Shown: in pieces, positions 1-6,790 of the stretch | Layout: each line of letters begins with the position of its first letter | Numbering within the stretch: position 1 is the first letter of the stretch | Source: Chlamydia muridarum str. Nigg | GTDB taxonomy: Bacteria; Chlamydiota; Chlamydiia; Chlamydiales; Chlamydiaceae | Direction: 5' to 3' | Length of the DNA: 64,000 nucleotides | Assembly (NCBI RefSeq): GCF_000006685.1 | Contig: NC_002620.2 | Coordinates: 712,588-776,587 of the forward strand | The notes under the pieces: generated by a model | Told to the model about the DNA's origin: nothing | Databases searched by the model: none | The model's input: only the letters and a program-made list of their open reading frames with translations | Program-made: the position numbers and the translations under genes

Positions 1-948
1 TTCTTCTTTTTGTAAAACGTAAACAGCACACTTAAATTGTGTATGAGGTTTAACGCTATTTGGCAAACAAACAACCATTCCTCGTTCTACATCATTCTTA
101 CCGATACCTCTGAGGAGCAATCCAACGTTCTCTCCAGCACGACCTTCTGGAAGCTCTTTTCTGAACATCTCAACTCCAGTAACGATCGTTTCTTTAGTAT
201 CTCTAAGACCAACCAACTGAACTTTATCGGAAACTTTAACGATTCCACGCTCAATACGTCCAGTTACTACAGTTCCTCGTCCAGAAATAGAGAAGACGTC
301 CTCAATAGGCATCAAGAATGGTTTATCAATTTCTCTTTCTGGAGTAGGGATATTGTCATCGACAGCTTGCATCAGCTCTCGAACTTTCTCTATGTAAGCA
401 GCATCCCCTTCCAAAGCTTTCAGGGCAGAACCTCTGATAATTGGGCAACCTTTATACCCTTTTTCTTCAAGAAGCTCAGACAACTCCATTTCAACCAAGT
501 CAACAAGCTCGGCATCTTCTTCGGAAATCATGTCAATTTTATTGAGGAAAACGACGATGTAAGGAACCCCAACCTGTCTTGCCAAAAGAATGTGCTCTTT
601 AGTTTGAGGCATAGCTCCATCTGTTGCGGAAACTACTAAAATAGCTCCGTCCATCTGAGCCGCACCAGTAATCATGTTTTTAACATAGTCGGCGTGACCA
701 GGGCAGTCCACGTGAGCATAGTGACGATTAGGAGTCTCGTACTCAACGTGAGAAGCGTTGATTGTAATACCGCGAGCTTTTTCTTCAGGAGTGTTGTCAA
801 TAGAGCTATAATCACGAAAATCAGCCAACCCATCTCCAGACAACGCACGCGTAATAGCAGCTGTCAACGTAGTCTTACCATGGTCAACGTGTCCAATGGT
901 CCCTATGTTGATATGAGGCTTATTACGTTGAAAAGTTTCTTTTGACAT
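1..948 (-). CDS. tuf: Elongation factor Tu, N-terminal 316 residues (runs off the window)
   Basis: GTPase that delivers aminoacyl-tRNA to the ribosome. Read on the minus strand from the ATG at 946-948, the protein opens [20 protein letters not shown] and continues into VDHGKTT, the P-loop (G1). The last visible residues are [10 protein letters not shown]. The gene is open to the window edge, so about 78 C-terminal residues are missing from the usual 394. It lies downstream of tRNA-Thr and infA on the same strand, an order familiar from chlamydial and other bacterial tuf loci. Identification is certain; only the 3' end is unseen. Confidence 0.98.
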
Positions 949-993
949 CTCAAAAATCCTCAAATTAAAAATTAGTTTGCTACCAATATCTTT

Positions 994-1065
994 TGCCCAG
1001 AATAGGAATTGAACCTACGGCCACTTGCTTACCATGCAAGTGCTCTACCACTGAGCTACCTGGGC
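994..1065 (-). tRNA. tRNA-Thr (anticodon GGT)
   Basis: On the minus strand a complete cloverleaf folds. The acceptor stem is GCCCAGG with TCTGGGC, one G-T pair included. The D arm is GCTC/GAGC. The anticodon stem CTTGC/GCAAG carries loop ATGGTAA, anticodon GGT. The T arm contains GTTCAATTC and the discriminator is A. CCA is not encoded. It lies between infA and tuf and is probably processed from their common transcript. Confidence 0.96.
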
Positions 1066-1308
1066 TTAGCGCAAAAAGGAATCAACCTAACCAGTATTGC
1101 AAATTCCCCGCAATCAAACTTTCAACTAGCTCCAACTAGTCTCCTCATCCCCTCAGCCGCAGACAAAAGTGGTGCAGAATACAACTGAAGATAATCTCGG
1201 TCTCGACGCGAGCATAGTAACTTCAGACGCAGATTATTATCAAGCTTTCCGCTTAAAACTGCGTGACTTTACCTCTATTAAAGGTCATTAAAGGACAGCA
1301 AAACAGCC

Positions 1309-1530
1309 CTAACGATGTCTATAGACAACGCGAGCCTTCGTCAAATCATAAGTAGACATCTCGACAGTTACGCGGTCTCCAACCAGCAAGCGGATATTGC
1401 TCATGCGCATTTTACCACACAAATGCGCAGTAATAGGGACTCCGTTCTCCAACATCACCCTAAAATGCATTCCGGGCAATAATTCTTCCACTCTACCTTC
1501 TAGAACGATCGTATCTTCTTTTTTTGCCAT
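1309..1530 (-). CDS. infA: Translation initiation factor IF-1
   Basis: A 73-residue single S1/OB-fold protein, the usual length for IF-1, which binds the ribosomal A site during initiation. It reads [20 protein letters not shown] and keeps the family hallmarks GMHFRV, LENG and [22 protein letters not shown] near-consensus promoter lies about 110 bases upstream. Downstream on the same strand are tRNA-Thr and tuf, so it probably heads that operon. Confidence 0.97.
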   Translation of the reverse strand: MAKKEDTIVLEGRVEELLPGMHFRVMLENGVPITAHLCGKMRMSNIRLLVGDRVTVEMSTYDLTKARVVYRHR

Positions 1531-1645
1531 TCCTAAAAAAACCTAAAAAATATCCTATCTCTTGATCCCTGATCGAAATAAAAAACAGGTTTGAATATTC
1601 GTTAGGACTATAACACCTGCCATCCTCAGGAAACTCGAGAGAGCG

Positions 1646-1673
1646 ATTATATCGACTAAATAGAAAATGTCAA
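1646..1673 (-). promoter_or_regulatory. Sigma-66 (sigma-70 type) promoter of the infA / tRNA-Thr / tuf unit
   Basis: On the minus strand TTGACA (1668-1673) is followed by exactly 16 bases and TATAAT (1646-1651). Both hexamers match the consensus perfectly. The start of transcription should be near 1639, giving infA a leader of about 110 bases. The rest of the 400-base gap between infA and the next gene (1531-1930) is AT-rich; I see no other gene in it. Confidence 0.85.
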
Positions 1674-1930
1674 ACAACTTGTCAAAAAACGGAGGAGAAA
1701 GTATCTTTCGATGCTTTGCACTTGGCTTTCGCCGTTATAACGATAATTTTTAATTGGTTTACAAGCAAAAACCAGATACATTAAAATTGCCCTATTTAGA
1801 CTCAATACTTCGCAGCAAACTTCCCTTCCCCCGTTCGAGCAAGAAACCCTGTTTCTATTTTAGAAAAAATATTTTGAGACATTCCTCACTCAAACTCAAA
1901 AAATTTGTTTATTTTTAAGGTAGATAGGCC

Positions 1931-2857
1931 ATGGTCAAAGCCGTTACCCTCTCAACATCTTATTTTTATGAGATATCGCCCTCACGTTCTCCAAAAAAGG
2001 GGGGCTATTGCGGCTCCTATGAAGGTTCCGAATCATCAAATTCTTTGACTCCAGTGGCGCTGTCGACACTCTCTCCGGAACCCACTCAGAGTAAAAACAG
2101 AGTACGAGCAGTAGCCAATACTATCGGAGATTTTTTGCAAAGAAACTGGAAGTATCTACTCCTGTATACTCTTGCTTGGTCTTTAATTTTGATATGTCAC
2201 AGCTCCGTTGCTCTTGTTTTAAGCATTTGGCTAGGAATAGGATTTGGAGCAGGACTTATCTTGGGAGTGATCTCTGCCAATTTCTTAGATAAAAACAACA
2301 AATATCCTCACCTGAACAGCCTATGGAACATCACCAATCACGGACTACAACAGCTAGATCCAAATGGAACAAGGCAAGTTCTCCTAGCCACAATCGTTGC
2401 GTCCATTTCAGCGCTCATTTATGCCTCTCCTCAAGCTATTGGTTTTGCTATCGGAGCTTTTTTAGGGAACCAAACAAGCACTTTAGCTGTTTATGGCTAT
2501 CGATTCAAATCAGGCCCAGGATATATAGCTGATCGAGATCTTTTCAATAAACAAGAAGAGCGGATTCGACAAGCTCTTATGCAATGTCATCTAATCCGCA
2601 ATCAAATGATTTTACAACACCACTTGGATTTATTAAAAAGACGCTCTCACCATAAGAGCTCTCTCCGTATCAGCCAATCCAAGACAATAACAATACGACC
2701 TCTCACAGACAGAGTTTCCCTACCCGAAGACATAGGGAGTGATCTCCTGTGCAAGAACCCTCAAACGGCAATTTCCATCCTCAATAATAAAATTTCCCAA
2801 TTAAACCAATCGCTTGCTCAACTTTACGACTGTCCAACACGAGTTATTGAACAATGA
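1931..2857 (+). CDS. Putative inclusion membrane (Inc-type) protein, CT324-like
   Basis: 308 residues, no enzyme motif recognised. The first 65 residues are Ser/Thr/Pro-rich and polar. A strongly hydrophobic double segment follows (about residues 75-120, YLLLYTLAWSLILI then VALVLSIWLGIGFG), and a second double segment lies at about 148-185. Paired hydrophobic lobes behind a polar N terminus are the signature of type III secreted Inc proteins. The C-terminal 110 residues are charged and would face the cytosol. The stop overlaps the next start by four bases (ATGA), so it is translationally coupled to the SufE-like gene. Position matches C. trachomatis CT324. Secretion is inferred, not shown. 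Confidence 0.75.
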   Translation: MVKAVTLSTSYFYEISPSRSPKKGGYCGSYEGSESSNSLTPVALSTLSPEPTQSKNRVRAVANTIGDFLQRNWKYLLLYTLAWSLILICHSSVALVLSIWLGIGFGAGLILGVISANFLDKNNKYPHLNSLWNITNHGLQQLDPNGTRQVLLATIVASISALIYASPQAIGFAIGAFLGNQTSTLAVYGYRFKSGPGYIADRDLFNKQEERIRQALMQCHLIRNQMILQHHLDLLKRRSHHKSSLRISQSKTITIRPLTDRVSLPEDIGSDLLCKNPQTAISILNNKISQLNQSLAQLYDCPTRVIEQ

Positions 2858-3306
2858 CACTAACCACCCCACCATCTGAACATAAGACCTGCTTAGCAAA
2901 ACAAGAAAGAGCTTTAGCGCTTCTCTTTCCAAAAAACTTTGTTAAAGATAATTTGTATAAACAGCTCTTACAAATTGGCCGCACAGCTAAACCTTTCCCT
3001 AAAGAGTTTTTAACAAAAGAAAATTTAGTTTTAGGCTGCCAAAACGACCTCTATCTTCATAGTGAATTCAGAGATAATGCATTATTTTTTTTCACCTATA
3101 CTGAAGCCTTGATTTCTTCCGGAATCGCAGTACTGTTTTCTGATATCTATTCGGGAGAAACTCCTGAAACTATCCTAACCTGCAAACCCTTATTTTTCGA
3201 AAAATTAAGCGAGCACTTATCTATGGGAAGGTCTCATGGAGGAGAGTCATTGTTCTTAAACATGCAGCGCATAGCTGTTCAGTATTTAACTCGAAAAACC
3301 TTGTAA
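2854..3306 (+). CDS. SufE-like iron-sulfur assembly sulfur acceptor
   Basis: 150 residues. SufE accepts persulfide sulfur from the cysteine desulfurase SufS and passes it to the SufB scaffold. The family layout is visible: an N-terminal helical part, the acceptor-cysteine motif LGCQNDLYLHSE (about residues 67-78; compare V-G-C-Q-S-Q-V-W in SufE), the block SSGIAVLFSDIYSGETPETIL, the F-EKLSEHLSMGRSHGG stretch (SufE has L-P-SR-NGL), and a closing amphipathic helix. Length is close to the usual 138-145. The start overlaps the upstream Inc-like gene by four bases. Old chlamydial annotations call this position (CT325) hypothetical. The family call rests on motif order, without a search. Confidence 0.78.
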   Translation: MTLTTPPSEHKTCLAKQERALALLFPKNFVKDNLYKQLLQIGRTAKPFPKEFLTKENLVLGCQNDLYLHSEFRDNALFFFTYTEALISSGIAVLFSDIYSGETPETILTCKPLFFEKLSEHLSMGRSHGGESLFLNMQRIAVQYLTRKTL

Positions 3307-3365
3307 CCAAAGAGCCTAACCAATGGTTCTCACTGGCTAGGCTCCCTGTACCCATCAAAAAAAAT

Positions 3366-5312
3366 TTAATTTCCACGACGAGAATTTCTTACCAGTCGGA
3401 ATGCTGTATATAAAAAGTACAGCAGCATCACTCCGCACCATATCATACGTATAGTGTTGAGCAATCGAGCCACACTTCCCGTCTGCAGATCGCTTTCATA
3501 AACCCCTGTAATTTGAGGGAAAACATTTTTTACCATGCTACCCCCAACACATCCAGTAGTGTTATTTGCAATGACGGTAGAATTAGGTGAAGAGGTATTA
3601 TTACAAGGAACCCTTCGACAAGCTTCTGGAAACCTCAAGCTGAAAGCATCTATTCCAACAAACATCAACTGTACTAAAGAAGCCATTGTCAGAGATATCA
3701 AATCCAAAGAACCCCCTACAGCAGCATGTTGTCGACGACCATATCTATCTAGCCGCCCATTAACTAAGCTTACTCCCTGACTACTTGACCTGGAATTCCT
3801 TTCCCGTTCTTCCCTATAAATAGCAGGTGTAGTGATTCTCATACCCAATCCCACAACACGACTCCAAACTCTAGGGCAATTCCTCTCCGAAATATCTAAA
3901 AGAATTACTGGAGTAAGGCAAGATTCCATCCAAAATAACATATTCCTTATGCAGGAAGATCCAGGACTACTTTGAAGTAATAATCGAATAGTCACTACGT
4001 AGCCAGAGCTTAACTCCATAATCCCAGCCAACCATGACCATGAGCCAAACAACCTAGCCAACATCCTAATCAAACGCATACGAGAAGCTCTATCAGGCCT
4101 GTTTGTGCATAGCAGGAAAATCTCAGAAAAAACTCCTCCAATATAAGAAGCTGTAAACATAGCATCGAACATATCTAAAGCTTCCCATGAAGATGGTGAA
4201 TACGAATATACAGCCTTGCTTGTGGTTAGAGTATGTCTAGCTAACCCCGTCAATAGAAGAATCAATCGCATGTGAGGCAAAGGGAATGGATTCGCGGCGT
4301 GCACTGAAGAGGTCATATCCTGACTCAGAGCATCCTGTAAGCGGGTAAAACCAACACTCTCTTCTGAAGAAACCACGCGCACAAGCTGTAAACGAGATGA
4401 ACACGAATCGTCACTAACTGGAGAACTTGCAGCCGATAGGGAGGCCACCCCTGCTAAACGCATGAACTCCAATCGCAAGGCAAATTCGAAACAAGAATCC
4501 CAAACTTCAGGAAATATACTTTGTGTATAGGGGGAAAACGGAATTCTTGAAATACATCCTCTTTGTCTAGCCGCCACAAAGCCACTAACATCTAACATCA
4601 TTCCTAAGTTACCTGGACTCAAATAAAAGTGGCTGTTTGAAGTTGAGGTAACAAAAAATGAAGGATTTATTCCAACCACACGAATACGAGAGAGCCACTC
4701 CTGACACTGAATCAACTGAAGTGCTCTTTCTACGAAAAGACCTCCATCTCCATTATAAATCAGAAGAAAGCTTCCCGAAGCACATCTTTGAAAAAATCTA
4801 GACCAGGTCCCTAGCAAAGACCTTACCGTTGGATGATACTGGGAGATCGAAGAACAGCACGACAAACCCATTCCTCTAGTCAGCAAGGCACAAGCCAATC
4901 CCCCTGCATTAGGTATGGCCGTAACGGGCTGCTGAAGCATTTCACTCAACCTAATACCATCGCTCCAAACGCCACAGTTAGCTAATCCGCTCGAATTAAC
5001 GTATCCAATTTCACAAGATGTTTGTAAGCTGTTCTCTTCCTCTTCACTAAAATTACAAACACGCACTCCGCAAAGCACTTCTTCATTAACTCCCAAATCT
5101 ATTGATAAAGATTCAGAAGTCGAAGAACTGCCCACATCGCTAATAACACTGTCCACCCGTTCTGCAGTAGATTGAACCGAAGAAGAAGAAGTTGTGGACA
5201 AGATCCCTGTTGAAGAGCTCGAACTATCACTCGAATCTATTTCGATTTCCTCTTCTATAGTCAAACTGCAACCTTCATTCTGATTGCAGTCATTTGAACA
5301 TGGCTTAGGCAT
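3366..5312 (-). CDS. Chlamydia-specific large protein, DUF687-like, C-terminal membrane anchor (CT326-like)
   Basis: 648 residues starting MPKPCSNDCNQNEGCSLT, with a clear ribosome binding site (GGGGGA, 7 bases before ATG). Residues 1-75 are acidic and very serine-rich. Residues about 115-300 resemble, from memory, the chlamydial DUF687 family: an ANCGVWSDGI block, a RSLLGTWSRFF block, then FLLIYNGDGG, RIRVVGINPSFF and FYLSPGN. In the relatives I recall, the second block carries an HSQG-type nucleophile elbow; here it reads YNGDG with no serine. Several hydrophobic stretches occupy the C-terminal half, ending in a membrane segment (WCGVMLLYFLYTAF) followed by RLVRNSRRGN. No function is known to me; the DUF687 link is tentative. 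Confidence 0.7.
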   Translation of the reverse strand: MPKPCSNDCNQNEGCSLTIEEEIEIDSSDSSSSSTGILSTTSSSSVQSTAERVDSVISDVGSSSTSESLSIDLGVNEEVLCGVRVCNFSEEEENSLQTSCEIGYVNSSGLANCGVWSDGIRLSEMLQQPVTAIPNAGGLACALLTRGMGLSCCSSISQYHPTVRSLLGTWSRFFQRCASGSFLLIYNGDGGLFVERALQLIQCQEWLSRIRVVGINPSFFVTSTSNSHFYLSPGNLGMMLDVSGFVAARQRGCISRIPFSPYTQSIFPEVWDSCFEFALRLEFMRLAGVASLSAASSPVSDDSCSSRLQLVRVVSSEESVGFTRLQDALSQDMTSSVHAANPFPLPHMRLILLLTGLARHTLTTSKAVYSYSPSSWEALDMFDAMFTASYIGGVFSEIFLLCTNRPDRASRMRLIRMLARLFGSWSWLAGIMELSSGYVVTIRLLLQSSPGSSCIRNMLFWMESCLTPVILLDISERNCPRVWSRVVGLGMRITTPAIYREERERNSRSSSQGVSLVNGRLDRYGRRQHAAVGGSLDLISLTMASLVQLMFVGIDAFSLRFPEACRRVPCNNTSSPNSTVIANNTTGCVGGSMVKNVFPQITGVYESDLQTGSVARLLNTIRMIWCGVMLLYFLYTAFRLVRNSRRGN

Positions 5313-5409
5313 AATAATTCCCCCTAAATACGCCCCCTGTTACTACTAAAAACTTTTCTAATAACCCCATATCGCTATCAACCGTAGGTATGACAGAGTC
5401 TATAATTGA

Positions 5410-5700
5410 GTAAAAAAAAAGCTCTTTGTTAAACCTTTGGAGGTCTAACAAAGAGCTTTTCTATACACATAAACCACTAACCTAAGCTCTGTCCTATCCT
5501 CCGTCTATTACTTTCTTCCCGTAGATAATCACGACTGACCGCATGGAAATGGTATGCATCGATTGTAAAAAAATAGCTACGTTTGAAGAAATAATTTGCG
5601 AACAAACACATCCAACAAGCCACAAGCTTGGCCACTGAATGAAGGCAAAAATATTTCTAAAACCTAGCGAGTTCATTTCTGAATTTCGTTAATATAAAAA
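5410..5700 (-). ncRNA. Candidate small transcription unit (regulatory RNA or 60-codon ORF)
   Basis: A promoter at 5707-5735 and a terminator at 5417-5460, both on the minus strand, delimit a transcript of about 290 bases with no recognised gene. It contains an open frame at 5494-5676 (60 residues, MNSLGFRNIFAFIQWPS..., hydrophobic with two cysteines). That frame has no Shine-Dalgarno sequence and resembles no family I know. The frame stops 34 bases before the terminator. A small RNA, a small membrane protein, or the remnant of a decayed gene are all possible. Confidence 0.4.
5417..5460 (-). terminator. Strong intrinsic terminator
   Basis: A perfect 15-base-pair stem (5417-5431 with 5446-5460) has a loop that can pair further. 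On the minus strand it is followed by a run of nine T. No minus-strand annotated gene ends just before it, so it must close a separate transcript from 5460-5700, or read-through from further upstream. Confidence 0.8.
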
Positions 5701-5706
5701 ACAGAA

Positions 5707-5735
5707 ATTCTATTCATTTTTAATAAAAAACGCAA
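5707..5735 (-). promoter_or_regulatory. Probable sigma-66 promoter of the small unit
   Basis: On the minus strand TTGCGT (5730-5735), a 17-base spacer and TAGAAT (5707-5712). Four of six and five of six bases match the consensus, with ideal spacing. Transcription would begin near 5700 and meet the terminator at 5460-5417. The surrounding DNA is AT-rich, which raises the chance of a false positive. Confidence 0.5.
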
Positions 5736-5828
5736 GTAATTTCTCAATCAGCTATAACTAATCGAGATATCGTTAAATAAAAAGTCGTAATCGAAAAAAG
5801 AGTTAGAAGAGTTCTTTAAAGCACTAGG

Positions 5829-5874
5829 AAAAAAGCCCTTTGTAGGACCAAAGGTTCAGTAAAGGCTTTTTTTT
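5829..5874. terminator. Intrinsic terminator, possibly bidirectional
   Basis: AAAAAAGCC (5829-5837) pairs with GGCTTTTTT (5864-5872), and the stem extends inward past one bulged C to about 12 pairs. An inner GGACC/GGTTC hairpin sits in the loop. T8 follows on the plus strand and T6 on the minus. Its wording resembles the terminator at 5417-5460. From 5880 to 6230 I see no gene, only small hairpins such as TTATC-CGAA-GATAA near 6078 and CTGTC/GACAG near 6093. Confidence 0.65.
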
Positions 5875-6230
5875 GACTTTGTAATATTTACTAAACCTTT
5901 CTTAACCTTAGGCCCTATTTTAGGTATTGAGCAAACTTAGTGATGCGGTCCTTATAACTAAACGGAAATTCTTACTTTAAGCCATTACAAAATGCTTCAA
6001 GCTCAATCTCCCAACATAAAAAACCGAGAACACAACACGCCGTTATAAGTTATCAACCGATCTCTCTTATCCGAAGATAAGACAAAACTGCTGTCCAAAA
6101 CGACAGTATTCGTTGCCACAATAAATAAAAGAGAAAGCCTAGAATGGTATCGCTTTCTAAAAAAAGGTGCAATGGGGAAACCCTAAAAATTCATGAATCC
6201 AATTGTCATCCCTTCGAGAAGCTTTCCCTC

Positions 6231-6260
6231 TTGCCAAACATTCATAGCCTGTGGTAAGAT
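6231..6260 (+). promoter_or_regulatory. Probable promoter of the CAT-anticodon tRNA
   Basis: TTGCCA (6231-6236), an 18-base spacer and TAAGAT (6255-6260) lie just upstream of the tRNA. The predicted start is near 6267, ten bases before the mature 5' end. Hexamers and spacing are good for sigma-66. Confidence 0.6.
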
Positions 6261-6276
6261 TCCCTTCTTCTAGCCT

Positions 6277-6349
6277 GGGGCAATAGCTCAGCGGTTAGAG
6301 CTGCGGACTCATAACCCGTAGGTCCCTGGTTCAAATCCAGGTTGCCCCA
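6277..6349 (+). tRNA. tRNA with anticodon CAT (elongator Met, or Ile2 after lysidine modification)
   Basis: The acceptor stem GGGGCAA pairs perfectly with TTGCCCC. The D arm is GCTC/GAGC. The anticodon loop CTCATAA gives CAT. The T arm CCTGG-TTCAAAT-CCAGG is perfect, the discriminator is A, and CCA is not encoded. The acceptor stem excludes the initiator tRNA. The anticodon stem GCGGA/CCCGT resembles bacterial Ile2 tRNAs, so an isoleucine identity through TilS is quite possible; sequence alone does not decide. Confidence 0.93.
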
Positions 6350-6790
6350 ATCTCCCTACACACTTGCAAGCCGTTGAGGCTGGCATTTCCCTGATCTAGT
6401 CTTATTGAAAGGCTAGTTCTCTTGGGTTCACAATGAGGTGGAATCGGTCCACGTACACTCTACGCGCCATTTACATCTAGTCTGCATGTGAAACCTGTTA
6501 GGGAATTTCGATTGAATCCCCTAGATTATAAGAATTCTTTTCAGAAAAAATTAGGCGCACACTACCCAATAAAACTTTTTTATTTTTCAGATAATGCACT
6601 CAACATGCGTCTGCGCAGATTCTACCAAAAGGACCTATCACCATGACAAAGAATGCAAGACTATTCTCGAGACATGATAGCTAAAGTTCCTAGTAAAAAG
6701 TTCAGCTTCATCAACTAATCAAGATTGAAGATCTCCTAAAATAAGGATGCCATATGCGCATACCGTCTACCTGACTGCTTCACAGACATT
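6350..6790. other. Gene-free stretch between the tRNA and the 3' end of the nuclease-helicase gene
   Basis: No convincing open frame or RNA gene. A weak imperfect hairpin lies near 6499-6523 (AGGGAATT with AATCCCCT), with no T run after it. A perfect 10-base palindrome TATGCGCATA sits near 6753. The codons directly past the helicase stop (6770-6790) still read like the linker between its repeats. No attachment-site copy of the tRNA 3' end was found. Confidence 0.5.

Noticed and set aside
37..639. 200-residue plus-strand open frame
   Set aside because: It lies entirely opposite tuf, whose minus-strand translation is unmistakable EF-Tu; an antisense shadow.
1066..1308. Additional small gene between tRNA-Thr and infA
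   Set aside because: No frame with a start signal and no second tRNA fold in these 240 bases; probably processed spacer of the infA-tRNA-tuf transcript.
5494..5676. 60-residue minus-strand frame as a firm protein gene
   Set aside because: It lacks a ribosome binding site and has no recognisable family. It is kept only as part of a candidate transcript.
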